A stretch of DNA of 64,000 nucleotides. Origin: Micromonospora rhizosphaerae (GTDB lineage Bacteria > Actinomycetota > Actinomycetes > Mycobacteriales > Micromonosporaceae). The position numbers and the translations under genes were made by a program. The notes under the pieces are model-generated. The model was given only the letters and a program-made list of their open reading frames with translations, was not told the origin of the DNA and searched no databases. The stretch is from the NCBI RefSeq assembly GCF_900091465.1, contig NZ_FMHV01000002.1:6200001-6264000 (forward strand), written 5' to 3'. Within the stretch, counting starts at the first letter, position 1, and each line of letters starts with the position of its first letter. This document shows positions 35,085-47,500 of the stretch, piece after piece.

Positions 35085-37061
35085 ATGGACACACAGGTCG
35101 CCGACACGTTGCTGGGCTCGCTGATCGACGGGCGCTACCGCATTCGCGGTCGCGTGGCCCGCGGCGGCATGGCGACCGTGTACACGGCCACGGACGAGCG
35201 CCTCGAGCGCACCGTGGCGGTCAAGATCATTCACCCGACCCAGGCACCCGAGGCCCAGGCCCGTGCGGCCGGGTTCGTACGGCGGTTCACCGACGAGGCG
35301 AAGACCATCGCCCGGCTGACCCACCCCAACGTGGTCGCGGTCTACGACCAGGGCACCCACGAGGGCTTGCCCTACCTGGTGATGGAGTACGTCCGCGGCC
35401 GCACCCTGCGCGACGTCCTCGCCGAGCGGCGCCGGCTCAACCCGGACGAGGCCCTGGCCATCGCCGAGCAGATGCTCGCCGCGATCGCCGCCGCGCACCG
35501 GGCCGGCCTGGTGCACCGCGACGTCAAGCCGGAGAACGTGCTGGTCGCCGAGGCGCCCAGCGGCGGCGCGGCCAACCTGGTGGACAGCGTGGTCAAGGTG
35601 GCCGACTTCGGGCTCGCCCGGGCGGTCGAGGCCGCCGAGGAGGAGAACGGCAACCAGCTCATGGCCACCGTGGCGTACGTCGCCCCGGAGCTGGTCACCG
35701 AGGGGCACGCCGACCCGCGCACCGACGTCTACTCGGCCGGCATCGTGCTGTTCGAGATGCTCACCGGGCGGGTGCCGTACGACGGCGACCGGCCGGTGGA
35801 CATCGCCTGGCAGCACGTCGACCGGGACGTGCCGGCCCCCTCGACCCTGGTGCCCGGGTTGCCCAGGGCGCTCGACGACCTGGTCGGGCGGGCCACCCGC
35901 CGCGATCCCGGCGCCCGTCCCACCGACGCCGGCGCGCTGCTGGCCGAGGTGCAGGTGGTCCGGGACGACCTGGGCAACTCGAACTCGCACACCACCATGC
36001 TGCGGCAGGTCGGCGATGCATCGTTGGCCCAGCCGACCATGGTGGTGGCGGCGGTCCGGCCCGCCGAGCGCCCCTCCTGGGCCCGGCTGCCCGAGGGTGG
36101 CGGGCAGCGCCCGCACCGCCGCCGGGCCGCGCCGGAGGGCGGCGATCTCGGAGCCCGGCTGGCCGGGCTGCGTACCCGGGTCATGGGCTCCCCCCGGGGC
36201 CGCCTGGCGGTCGCCGCGGCGGTCGTGGTGCTCGGCCTGGTGGCCGCGGTCGGCGGCTGGTGGTTCGGGGTGGGGCGTTACACGGTGGCCCCGCAGCTGG
36301 TGAGCCTGACCAAGGCCCAGGCGGAGGCGCAGGCCGCCCGCGGCGGCTTCACCCTGGCCTACGCCTCACCCCGGTACGACGAGAAGGTCCCCAAGGACAG
36401 CGTCCTCGGGCAGAACCCGGCCTCCGCAAGCCGGATCGTCAAGGGCGGCACGATCACGCTCACGCTGTCGCTCGGTCCGGAGCGGCTGCCGGTGCCCGAC
36501 GTGGTGGGCAAGGACTTCGAGCTGGCCCAGGCCGAGCTGACCGACGCCAAGCTGGTGGTGGTCAAGGGCCCCGCCCGCTACGACGACAACCTGCCGTCGG
36601 GGGTGGTGGTGGCCACCAACCCGAAGGCCGGCGCGGCGGTCAAGCCGGGCGACAAGGTGACCGTCGTGCTGAGCAAGGGCCGGGCGCCGATCTCGGTGCC
36701 GAACCTGGTCGGCAAGAACATCAACGAGGCGCGGGCCATGCTGGCGCAGCTCGGGCTGACCCCGGTGGAGACGTACAAGGACTCGGACAAGCCGAAGGAC
36801 GAGGTGCTCGGTCAGAGCCCGGCCGACGGCACCGGCGTCGAGAAGGGCGCCCAGGTCAAGCTGCAGATCAGCAAGGGGCCGCCGCAGCTGGTCGTGCCCC
36901 GGGTCGTCGACCTGCCCTGCCCACAGGCCCAGCAGCAGCTGCAGAGCCAGGGCTTCCCGGTGTCGGTGCAGGGGGATCCGAACGCCATCGTCCGGTTCCA
37001 GAATCCGCCCGAGAACTCCCCGGTGCCGCCCGGCACCACGGTCACCATCGGATGCCTGTGA
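35085..37061 (+). CDS. pknL: Ser/Thr protein kinase with PASTA repeats (PknL orthologue position)
   Basis: 658 aa. The kinase domain covers about residues 17-285: Gly loop GRVARGGMATVYTA, catalytic Lys47 in VAVKII, HRDVKPENVL, DFGLARAVEAAEEENGNQ and the activation segment ATVAYVAPELVTEGHADPRTDVYSAG. A membrane helix (LAVAAAVVVLGLVAAVGGWW, about 370-392) leads to four extracellular PASTA repeats, e.g. VPDVVGKDFELAQAELTDAK and VPNLVGKNINEARAMLAQLG. M. tuberculosis PknL has no PASTA, but gene order (Rv2175c-like gene divergent, aroG after) supports orthology. PASTA modules bind muropeptides or lipid II, so it likely senses cell wall state. Confidence 0.92.
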   Translation: MDTQVADTLLGSLIDGRYRIRGRVARGGMATVYTATDERLERTVAVKIIHPTQAPEAQARAAGFVRRFTDEAKTIARLTHPNVVAVYDQGTHEGLPYLVMEYVRGRTLRDVLAERRRLNPDEALAIAEQMLAAIAAAHRAGLVHRDVKPENVLVAEAPSGGAANLVDSVVKVADFGLARAVEAAEEENGNQLMATVAYVAPELVTEGHADPRTDVYSAGIVLFEMLTGRVPYDGDRPVDIAWQHVDRDVPAPSTLVPGLPRALDDLVGRATRRDPGARPTDAGALLAEVQVVRDDLGNSNSHTTMLRQVGDASLAQPTMVVAAVRPAERPSWARLPEGGGQRPHRRRAAPEGGDLGARLAGLRTRVMGSPRGRLAVAAAVVVLGLVAAVGGWWFGVGRYTVAPQLVSLTKAQAEAQAARGGFTLAYASPRYDEKVPKDSVLGQNPASASRIVKGGTITLTLSLGPERLPVPDVVGKDFELAQAELTDAKLVVVKGPARYDDNLPSGVVVATNPKAGAAVKPGDKVTVVLSKGRAPISVPNLVGKNINEARAMLAQLGLTPVETYKDSDKPKDEVLGQSPADGTGVEKGAQVKLQISKGPPQLVVPRVVDLPCPQAQQQLQSQGFPVSVQGDPNAIVRFQNPPENSPVPPGTTVTIGCL

Positions 37062-37918
37062 ACGCCCACCGGCTGATCGGCTCGCACACCCCCACCTCGG
37101 GGGGTCTGGCGAAGGCCGCCCTGCCCTACGTCGAGGCGGCCGGCTCCGAGGTGGTGCAGATCTACGTCTCCAACTCGCGGGGCTGGGCGCTGCCGGCGGG
37201 CGACCCGGCTCAGGACGCGCTCTTCCGCGACGGCTGCGCCGAGCGGGAGGTGCCGGTCTTCATCCACGCGTCCCTGCTGGTGAACCTGGGCTCCCCCACC
37301 CCGGCCACGGTCGAGCGGTCGGCGCTGACCCTGGCGCACGCGCTGCACCGGGGGGCCGCGATCGGCGCCCAGGGGGTGGTGTTCCACGCGGGCAGCGCGG
37401 TGGACGCCGGGCACGCCGAGGCCGCGATGCGGCAGGTCCGGGAGGCGCTGCTGCCGCTGCTGGACGAGGCGGCGGCGGGCGGCGGGCCGATGCTGCTGGT
37501 CGAGCCGAGCGCCGGCGGCGGCCGGTCGCTGGCCTCCCGGGTGGAGCAGCTCGGCCCCTACCTGGACGCGGTGGACCGGCACCCCTGGCTGGGGGTCTGC
37601 TTCGACACCTGCCACGCCTGGGCCGCCGGGCACGACCTGGCCGCCGAGGGCGGCATGACCGCGACGCTGGACACGCTGGTGGCGACGGTGGGGCCGGACC
37701 GGTTGAAGCTGGTGCACGCCAACGACTCGAAGGACCTGTGCGGCTCGACCCGGGACCGGCACGAGAACATCGGCAAGGGCACCATCGGGGAGCCGGCGTT
37801 CGCCGAGCTGATGGCCCACCCGGCCACCGCCGGCATTCCCGTGGTGGTGGAGACCCCCACGGAGAAGCACGTCGGCCACGCCGCCGACATCGCCACCCTC
37901 AAGCGCCTCCGCCGCTGA
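37052..37918 (+). CDS. nfo: deoxyribonuclease IV (endonuclease IV family)
   Basis: 288 aa TIM-barrel AP endonuclease. Metal ligands appear in VFHAGSAVDAG, LLVEPSAGGG (Glu), LGVCFDTCHAWAAGHD, KLVHANDSKDLCGSTRDRHENIGKG and VVVETPTE. It cleaves abasic sites in base excision repair. The ATG at 37052 lies inside the pknL 3' end; a GTG two codons later (37058) overlaps the stop and is an alternative. Co-transcription with the kinase gene is likely. Confidence 0.92.
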   Translation: MPVNAHRLIGSHTPTSGGLAKAALPYVEAAGSEVVQIYVSNSRGWALPAGDPAQDALFRDGCAEREVPVFIHASLLVNLGSPTPATVERSALTLAHALHRGAAIGAQGVVFHAGSAVDAGHAEAAMRQVREALLPLLDEAAAGGGPMLLVEPSAGGGRSLASRVEQLGPYLDAVDRHPWLGVCFDTCHAWAAGHDLAAEGGMTATLDTLVATVGPDRLKLVHANDSKDLCGSTRDRHENIGKGTIGEPAFAELMAHPATAGIPVVVETPTEKHVGHAADIATLKRLRR

Positions 37919-37923
37919 CCCGC

Positions 37924-37950
37924 GCCGGCTCGCGCCGCGCGCCGGCGGCC
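37924..37950. terminator. GC hairpin between convergent nfo and ltaE
   Basis: CGCCGGC near 37924 and GCCGGCG near 37941 are complementary with a GC-rich loop, in the 45-bp gap between the two convergent genes. No T-run is present. Confidence 0.4.
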
Positions 37951-37963
37951 CAGGCCGGGTGGG

Positions 37964-39001
<1,038 letters not shown>

Positions 39002-39045
39002 CCTTTCGGCTGCCGACTGCGGGGCTCGCAAGCTCACTCCTCGCG

Positions 39046-40548
<1,503 letters not shown>

Positions 40549-40565
40549 TCAGGGCCGGGACCGGC

Positions 40566-41057
40566 TCAGGGGGTGACCGCCGGCTCCGGGGTGTTGCCGC
40601 CCGGGGTCTCGCCCGAAATGCACCAGTCGGCGCCGCTGCGGGTGACGGTGAAGAGCAGCGGGCGGGTGGCCTTGCGAGCGCCGACGGCCACCGTGACCGA
40701 GGTGCTGACCTCTTGCCCCCGGGGCCCGGACCGCACGCCAGTGATGGCCGCCTGCGGGATCGTGAAGTGATCAGCGAAGTCGCCGTTCGGGCCGGTGGCG
40801 GCGGCGTCGAAGGCGTCCTGCATCGGGGCGCAGAGCTGGCTGCGGCCGGCGTCGACGTCCTTCGCGGCCATCGCGTCGAGGTACGCCTGCACCCGCTCGC
40901 GGGACTTGGCGGCGGCCTCCTCGGCCGGCACCCGCTGCCCCTCGCTGGCCGGGGTGGCGGGGTCGTCGTTTCCCACGATGCCGCAGCCGACCAGGGTGAG
41001 CGGCAGGAGCGCGAGCGCGGCGACGGCGCTCGCCACCCTCGGGTGCGTCAGGCCCAT
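40566..41057 (-). CDS. putative lipoprotein of unknown function
   Basis: 163 aa. The signal peptide VASAVAALALLPLTLVGC ends in a lipobox (LVGC), so the mature protein is lipid-anchored outside. The rest is helical then beta-rich (EEAAAKSRERVQAYLDAMAAKD; RPLLFTVTRSGADWCISG), resembling small Mce-associated or DUF4878-like NTF2-fold lipoproteins; the family is not certain. ATG 41057 has GGGAGGG 4 nt upstream; an in-frame ATG further upstream (41111) precedes the ribosome site. Confidence 0.75.
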   Translation of the reverse strand: MGLTHPRVASAVAALALLPLTLVGCGIVGNDDPATPASEGQRVPAEEAAAKSRERVQAYLDAMAAKDVDAGRSQLCAPMQDAFDAAATGPNGDFADHFTIPQAAITGVRSGPRGQEVSTSVTVAVGARKATRPLLFTVTRSGADWCISGETPGGNTPEPAVTP

Positions 41058-41174
41058 CGGTCCCTCCCATCGGCGCGGACATCGAGACATGCCGAGCGGC
41101 GAGTCTGTCACATCGCTTCCTTCATGCCGCGCCCGCCATGCCCGGGACTTTTGTCAACTTCCCTTCCGATTAAG

Positions 41175-41209
41175 GGCGGGGAGGGACCGGTGCGTGGTCC
41201 CTCCCCGCC
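41175..41209 (-). terminator. strong terminator-like hairpin after the chitinase gene
   Basis: A perfect 14-bp stem GGCGGGGAGGGACC (41175-41188) / GGTCCCTCCCCGCC (41196-41209) with a 7-nt loop lies 25 nt downstream of the chitinase stop. No T-run follows, as is usual for high-GC actinomycete terminators. Confidence 0.7.
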
Positions 41210-41233
41210 GTGTGGGGTGCGTCGGCCGTCGGC

Positions 41234-42847
<1,614 letters not shown>

Positions 42848-42869
42848 GTGGCGCCTCCCCAAACAGTTA

Positions 42870-42880
42870 GGAAACTTTCC
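42870..42880. promoter_or_regulatory. GGAAACTTTCC palindrome in the chitinase promoter region
   Basis: An 11-bp perfect palindrome (flank TTAGGAAACTTTCC) 22 bp upstream of the chitinase start. Similar GGAAA-TTTCC dyads precede many actinomycete secreted glycoside hydrolase genes; the regulator is not assigned here. Confidence 0.55.
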
Positions 42881-42890
42881 AGATTCTGTG

Positions 42891-42905
42891 GTGAGACGTT
42901 CTCAC
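42891..42905. promoter_or_regulatory. GTGAGACGTTCTCAC palindrome in the chitinase promoter region
   Basis: A 15-bp perfect palindrome (GTGAGA-CGT-TCTCAC) 10 bp beyond the first one. On the minus strand a TTGACG hexamer lies 18 bp or so upstream, so the palindrome would cover the -10 region of chitinase transcription. Confidence 0.5.
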
Positions 42906-42978
42906 GCCGTCATCAGTTCGTCAAGATGTACATGTATCGATCTCTTCGGCCCCCGTCGGGACGTCGCCGACGAGCGCG

Positions 42979-42984
42979 TAGCCT
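42979..42984 (+). promoter_or_regulatory. -10 box for a leaderless gpx transcript
   Basis: TAGCCT ends 6 nt before the ATG of the glutathione peroxidase gene. Confidence 0.5.
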
Positions 42985-42990
42985 CGCGGC

Positions 42991-43481
42991 ATGACCGTTT
43001 TCGACGTTCAGATCGACGCACTCGCCGGCGGCCCGGCCGGCCTCGGGCGGTACCGCGGACGCGCGCTGCTGGTGGTCAACGTGGCCTCCCGCTGCGGCCT
43101 GACCCCGCAGTACGCCGGCCTTCAGGCCCTGCACGAGGAGTACGCCGACCGCGGCCTGGTGGTGCTCGGCGTGCCCTGCAACCAGTTCGCCGGCCAGGAG
43201 CCGGGCACGGCCGACGAGATCGGCGAGTTCTGCCAGGTCAACTACGGCGTGACATTCCCGCTGACGGAGAAAATCGACGTCAACGGGCCGGCGCGGCACC
43301 CGCTCTACGCCGAACTGGTGCCCACCCCGACGCCGAGGGGCACACCGGCGACATCCGGTGGAACTTCGAGAAGTTCCTGGTCACCCCGGACGGCACGGTC
43401 GCGGCCCGGTTCGCCCCGACGGTGACCCCGGACTCCCCCGAGCTGCGCGCCGCCATCGAGAAGGTGCTACCCGCAGCCTGA
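42991..43481 (+). pseudogene. glutathione peroxidase (thiol peroxidase type), frameshifted
   Basis: The first frame encodes MTVFDVQIDALAGGPAGLGR, NVASRCGLTPQYAGLQALHEEY (active Cys, not Sec), GVPCNQFAGQEPGT and HPLYAELVPTP. It then loses the family. The expected continuation GHTGDIRWNFEKFLVTPDGT, ending EKVLPAA, is in another frame and runs to 43481. Adding one C to the CCCC run at 43324-43328 restores a normal 163-aa protein. Either a real recent inactivation or a sequencing error in a C run. Peroxidase residues Cys, Gln (NQF) and Trp (IRWNFEKF) are otherwise intact. Confidence 0.8.
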
Positions 43482-43530
43482 TCAGTCGGCACCCGCCCGC
43501 CGGACGCAGCGACCCGGCCCGCCCGCTCTT

Positions 43531-43585
43531 CGTAGCTAACCTTCCTTGACCCGGCATCCATGCGTAGCTAAGTTTCAATGAAACT
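43531..43585 (+). promoter_or_regulatory. namZ operon promoter with operator palindrome and direct repeat
   Basis: TTGACC (43546-43551), 17-bp spacer, TAAGTT (43569-43574): a near-ideal promoter. AGTTTCA-A-TGAAACT (43571-43585) is a perfect palindrome over the -10 and start point, fitting a repressor, e.g. RpiR/MurR-like proteins that bind TGAAA/TTTCA dyads. A 9-bp direct repeat CGTAGCTAA occurs at 43531-43539 and 43563-43571, 32 bp apart. Confidence 0.7.
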
Positions 43586-43600
43586 GACGGGAGGTCGAGC

Positions 43601-44893
43601 GTGGAGCGTCGAAAGTTCCTGGCTGGTGCGGGTGCGGTGACCGCGGGCGCGGTCGCGGCGGCGACCCCTGGCTCCCCCGCCAACGCGGTGCCCGGCGTCC
43701 GTCGCGTGGAGACCGGCCTCGACGTGCTCGTCGGGTCGGGCTTCGCGGACCTCGCCGGCCAGCGGGTCGGGGTCATCTCCAACCCCACCGGCGTCGACTC
43801 GGCGTACCGGCACCTCGTCGACCTGATGCACGGCTCCGGCAGCGTGCAGGTCGTCGCGGCGTTCGGCCCCGAGCACGGATTCCGCGGTTCCGCCCAGGCC
43901 GGCGGCAGCGAGGGCACCGGGACGGACGCCCGGACCGGCATCACGGTCTACGACGCGTACGGCGCCTCGCAGGCCAAGTGGGAGAGCATGTTCACTCAGG
44001 CCGACGTGGACACCGTCGTCTTCGACATCCAGGACGTCGGCGCCCGCTTCTACACCTACATCTGGACGATGTACACCTCGATGGTCGCCGCGGCCCGGGT
44101 CGGCAAACGGTACGTCGTGCTCGACCGGCCCAACCCGGTCGGCGGGCGGGCGCACGGGCCGATGATGACGCCCGCCTACACCTCCGGCGTGGGGCTGAAG
44201 GAGATCGTCCAGCAGCACGGCATGACCGTCGGCGAGTTGGCCCGGCTCTTCAACGCGGAGTTCCTGCCCGCCGACGCCGGACGGTCGGTCGAGCTGAACG
44301 TGGTGCGGTGCCGGAACTGGAAGCGCGAGCTGCTCGCCGCCGACACCGACCTGCCCTGGGTGATGCCCAGCCCCAACATGCCCACCCCCGACACGGCGCT
44401 GGTCTACCCCGGCACCTGCCTCTTCGAGGGCGTCGCCTCGATCACCGAAGGGCGGGGCACCTGCCGGCCGTTCGAGCTGATCGGCGGGCTCGCCGGCGAT
44501 TTCGACTACCACTGGGGGGACCGGCTCAACGCCCGGAGCCTGCCGGGTGTCGAGTTCCGCGAGGCGTACTTCGCACCGACGTCGGCCGGCCAGAAGCCGG
44601 CGCTGCTGAACAAGCTCTGCGCCGGCGTCGAGGTGAAGGTCGTCGACCGGGCCGCCTACGACCCCATCCGCACCGCGGTGGCGATGCTGGTGGAGGCGCG
44701 CAGGTACCCGGCGTTCGCGTGGCGCATGGACTCGTGGGACACCGTTCGGCCGTACTGGGTGGACAAGCTGACCGGCTCGCCCCGGCTGCGCACGATGATC
44801 GACGCGGGAGCCGATGTGGACGACGTGGTCGGCGCCTGGGCCGACGAGCTGACGGCGTTCGAGCAGCGCCGCAAGCCCTACCTGCTCTACTGA
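43601..44893 (+). CDS. namZ: NamZ-type exo-beta-N-acetylmuramidase (DUF1343), Tat-exported
   Basis: 430 aa. A twin-arginine signal peptide, MERRKFLAGAGAVTAGAVAA, is visible. The core starts with GFADLAGQRVGVISNPTGVD and contains FGPEHGFRGSAQAG, TVVFDIQDVGARFYTYIWTM, VLDRPNPVGG, EGVASITEGRGTCRPFELIG: DUF1343 marks. NamZ removes MurNAc from the non-reducing end of peptidoglycan fragments; in Bacillus it works with an amidase (AmiE, a beta-lactamase-fold protein) and NagZ in wall recycling. GTG 43601 has GGGAGG 7 nt upstream. The next gene encodes a beta-lactamase-fold hydrolase. Confidence 0.88.
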   Translation: MERRKFLAGAGAVTAGAVAAATPGSPANAVPGVRRVETGLDVLVGSGFADLAGQRVGVISNPTGVDSAYRHLVDLMHGSGSVQVVAAFGPEHGFRGSAQAGGSEGTGTDARTGITVYDAYGASQAKWESMFTQADVDTVVFDIQDVGARFYTYIWTMYTSMVAAARVGKRYVVLDRPNPVGGRAHGPMMTPAYTSGVGLKEIVQQHGMTVGELARLFNAEFLPADAGRSVELNVVRCRNWKRELLAADTDLPWVMPSPNMPTPDTALVYPGTCLFEGVASITEGRGTCRPFELIGGLAGDFDYHWGDRLNARSLPGVEFREAYFAPTSAGQKPALLNKLCAGVEVKVVDRAAYDPIRTAVAMLVEARRYPAFAWRMDSWDTVRPYWVDKLTGSPRLRTMIDAGADVDDVVGAWADELTAFEQRRKPYLLY

Positions 44894-44904
44894 GGAGTGC
44901 AGCC

Positions 44905-46701
44905 GTGACCATCCCGTCCCGCCGCCCGTTCGGCTCACTCGCCCTCGGCCTGACGCTGGTGGCCGCCGCCGCTCCGGCGCCGGCGGTCGCGGCCCCGGCC
45001 GCGCTCGAGGCCGGCCCGCCGACCGTGACCCCCGCCGACCTCCGCTTCACCCACGACACGCTCCGCGCGGGCAGCGCCCGCGAGGTCGGCCTGATCCCCG
45101 AGTACGTCGACCGCATGCGCACCGACGCCGAGGCGTACCTGCAGCCGACGGCCGATCATCCGGGATATCCGACGTACGCGGGTGCCGTCGTGCTGGCCGC
45201 CAAGGACGGCGTCATCGTGCAGCACGCCGCGGTGGGTACCGCCGTGCGGTACAGCGCCGTCGAGCCGCCTCCGGGGCGGGACGGGGTGGAATTACCGGCC
45301 GATCAGCAGATCCCGACCCGGCCCGACACGATGTTCGACCTGGCATCGGTCTCCAAGCTGTTCACCACGATCGTGACGATGCAGCAGGTCGAGCGGGGCC
45401 GGATCGCCCTCGACGCCCCGGTCTCCCGCTACCTCCCGGAGTTCGCCGCCGGCGGCAAGCAGGACGTCACCGTGCGGATGCTGCTCACCCACACTTCCGG
45501 GCTGCCCGCCTGGGCTCCCCTGTGGAGCGCCTACGCGAGCCCGGCGGAACGATTCGCCGCCGCGCTGGCCACCCCCCTCGCCCCGGGCGCGACCCCCGGC
45601 ACCCGGTACGTCTACTCGGATCTCGGCCTGATCGCCCTGGGCGTACTCCTGGAAAGGGTGACCGGCCGCCAGCTCGCGGATCTGGTCCGGGAGGGCGTCA
45701 CCGACCCGCTGGGGATGGCCGACACCGGGTACAACCCGGCGCCGGAGCTGCGGAGCCGGATCGCCGCGACCGAATATGAGCCGTACGCCGGACGCGGCAT
45801 GGTCTGGGGCGAGGTGCACGACGAGAACGCCTGGTCACTCGGGGGTGTGGCGGGCCACGCCGGCGCCTTCTCCACCGCCGGCGACCTGGCCGTGCTGTGC
45901 CAGATGCTGCTCAACGGCGGACGGTACGGCGGGCAGCGGATCCTGCGCGAGGACACCGTCCGCGCGATGTTGGTCAACTACAACGCCCAGCTGGAGTCCG
46001 CCTACCCGGAGAGCGACCGCGGGCTCGGCTTCGAGCTGAACAAGCACTGGTACATGATGGGGCTCTCCTCGCCGGTCGCGTTCGGACACACGGGCTTCAC
46101 CGGCACGTCGCTCGTGATCGACCCACTGTCCCACTCGTTCGTCATCCTGCTCAGCAACCGCGTACACCCGGACCGGGCCTGGGGCAGCAACAACGTCTCC
46201 CGGCGGGCGATGGCCCGCGACTTCGCCAACGCGATGCCCGTGCACCCGCGCTCGGGCAGCGCCTGGCGGGCGGACCAGCGCGATTCGGCGACGGTCACGC
46301 TCACCGCGCCGCTGCGGCACCCCGCCATGGGTGGGCGGGCGAGCTTCATGTTCTGGTACGACACCGAGCCCGGCTACGACAGGGCCCGCGTGGAGACGTC
46401 GACGGACGGCGGGCTGACCTGGTCGCCGGCCCGGCTGGCGCTGCAGTCGAGCGACGGCTCGTGGACGGCGGACGGCGTGGTCACCGGTTACGGCGGCCGG
46501 ACCTGGTGGCGCGCCTCGGTGGACCTGCCGGACGGGACGACCCACCTGCGCTGGAGCAGTAGCACCGACGGTTCCGGTCAGGGCCGCGGCGTCTACGTCG
46601 ACCAGATCGTGGCCGCGGACGGCGACGGGATGCTGTTCAGCGGCGAGGGCGCCGACGCCACCCGGCTCGTCGCCGACGGCTGGTCGGAGACGCGCAGCTG
46701 A
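44905..46701 (+). CDS. secreted beta-lactamase-fold serine hydrolase (AmiE/YbbE-like) with C-terminal beta domain
   Basis: 598 aa. The signal peptide is about MTIPSRRPFGSLALGLTLVA to AVAAP. The serine hydrolase domain has the S-x-x-K pair in FDLASVSKLFTTIV, YVYSDLGLIALGVLLE (Tyr), and GHTGFTGTSLVIDP near the third motif. Residues about 430-590 form an extra beta-rich module (RASFMFWYDTEPGYDRARVE, DGGLTWSPARL) like immune-inhibitor/MAM-type domains. It starts 11 nt after namZ. With NamZ it probably strips peptides from wall fragments, as AmiE does in Bacillus; an esterase or D,D-peptidase role cannot be excluded. Confidence 0.85.
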   Translation: MTIPSRRPFGSLALGLTLVAAAAPAPAVAAPAALEAGPPTVTPADLRFTHDTLRAGSAREVGLIPEYVDRMRTDAEAYLQPTADHPGYPTYAGAVVLAAKDGVIVQHAAVGTAVRYSAVEPPPGRDGVELPADQQIPTRPDTMFDLASVSKLFTTIVTMQQVERGRIALDAPVSRYLPEFAAGGKQDVTVRMLLTHTSGLPAWAPLWSAYASPAERFAAALATPLAPGATPGTRYVYSDLGLIALGVLLERVTGRQLADLVREGVTDPLGMADTGYNPAPELRSRIAATEYEPYAGRGMVWGEVHDENAWSLGGVAGHAGAFSTAGDLAVLCQMLLNGGRYGGQRILREDTVRAMLVNYNAQLESAYPESDRGLGFELNKHWYMMGLSSPVAFGHTGFTGTSLVIDPLSHSFVILLSNRVHPDRAWGSNNVSRRAMARDFANAMPVHPRSGSAWRADQRDSATVTLTAPLRHPAMGGRASFMFWYDTEPGYDRARVETSTDGGLTWSPARLALQSSDGSWTADGVVTGYGGRTWWRASVDLPDGTTHLRWSSSTDGSGQGRGVYVDQIVAADGDGMLFSGEGADATRLVADGWSETRS

Positions 46702-46848
46702 CGCCGGCGCCCTGGCCCGACCGCCCGGCGCGGGACCGGACCGCCCTGCCGATCGCCGGTGACGACGCCGGGGCGAAGGGCAACCGAAGGCGACCGCATC
46801 CGCTGACACCCGCTCCGCAAGAGACCTGCACCCGTCTCCCGGCTGTCG

Positions 46849-47355
46849 CTATGCCGGTTGTCCGGTAGGTGCGGCCGCGACCGGGAAGGTCAGCCGGAGG
46901 GTCGACCCCGCGGTGGGCCGGAAGCCGAGGGACCGGTAGAGCGGCTCGCCGCTCTCGGACGCCCGCAGATCGACCCTGAGCACGCCACGCCGCCGATACC
47001 AGTCCAGCAACGCCTCCATACAGGCCCGGGAGTATCCCCGCCGCCGGTGGCCGGGGTCGGTGCAGACGTTGAAGACGTACCCGGTGAGGCCGCTCGGGTT
47101 GCCCGGGCCGCCGAGGCGGCGGTCGATGGTGCCGACCGCGCAGGCGGCCAGCGTTCCCGGCCGATCCGGCGCGTCCACCACGAAGGCGGCCATCAGCTCC
47201 TCCGGCTCGACCAGGCGCTCCCGCAGGGTGTCCCGCGCTGCGTCCCGCCACGGGCCCGGGGGCGGCTCCGCGCCCTCCAGCGCAGCGATCATCAGGCCCC
47301 GCAGTCGGACCAGTTCGGCGGCGTCGTCGACCATTGCCCGGCGTGCGCTGACCAT
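46849..47355 (-). CDS. GNAT-family N-acetyltransferase
   Basis: 168 aa. VRLRGLMIAALEG at the N-terminus, FVVDAPDRPGTLAACAVGTI, then the acetyl-CoA loop FNVCTDPGHRRRGYSRACME (R-x-x-G-x-S/A) and YRSLGFRPT. The ATG at 47355 starts the conserved part. The 147-bp gap to the preceding hydrolase gene shows no clear terminator. It lies downstream of the yczE gene on the same strand, separated by 145 bp. Substrate unknown. Confidence 0.85.
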   Translation of the reverse strand: MVSARRAMVDDAAELVRLRGLMIAALEGAEPPPGPWRDAARDTLRERLVEPEELMAAFVVDAPDRPGTLAACAVGTIDRRLGGPGNPSGLTGYVFNVCTDPGHRRRGYSRACMEALLDWYRRRGVLRVDLRASESGEPLYRSLGFRPTAGSTLRLTFPVAAAPTGQPA

Positions 47356-47500
47356 GGGCCGGACGCTACCCAGCCAGCTCCGGAGCCCGCCTGCCGGGTC
47401 CGGCGGCACCCGACCGCCGCCGGACGCGCCGTACGCGCCGGATGACCTGGCAGCGCACGGACCCCAGGCGGTCCCGGGCCCGGCCCGGCTCGGGCTGGTG

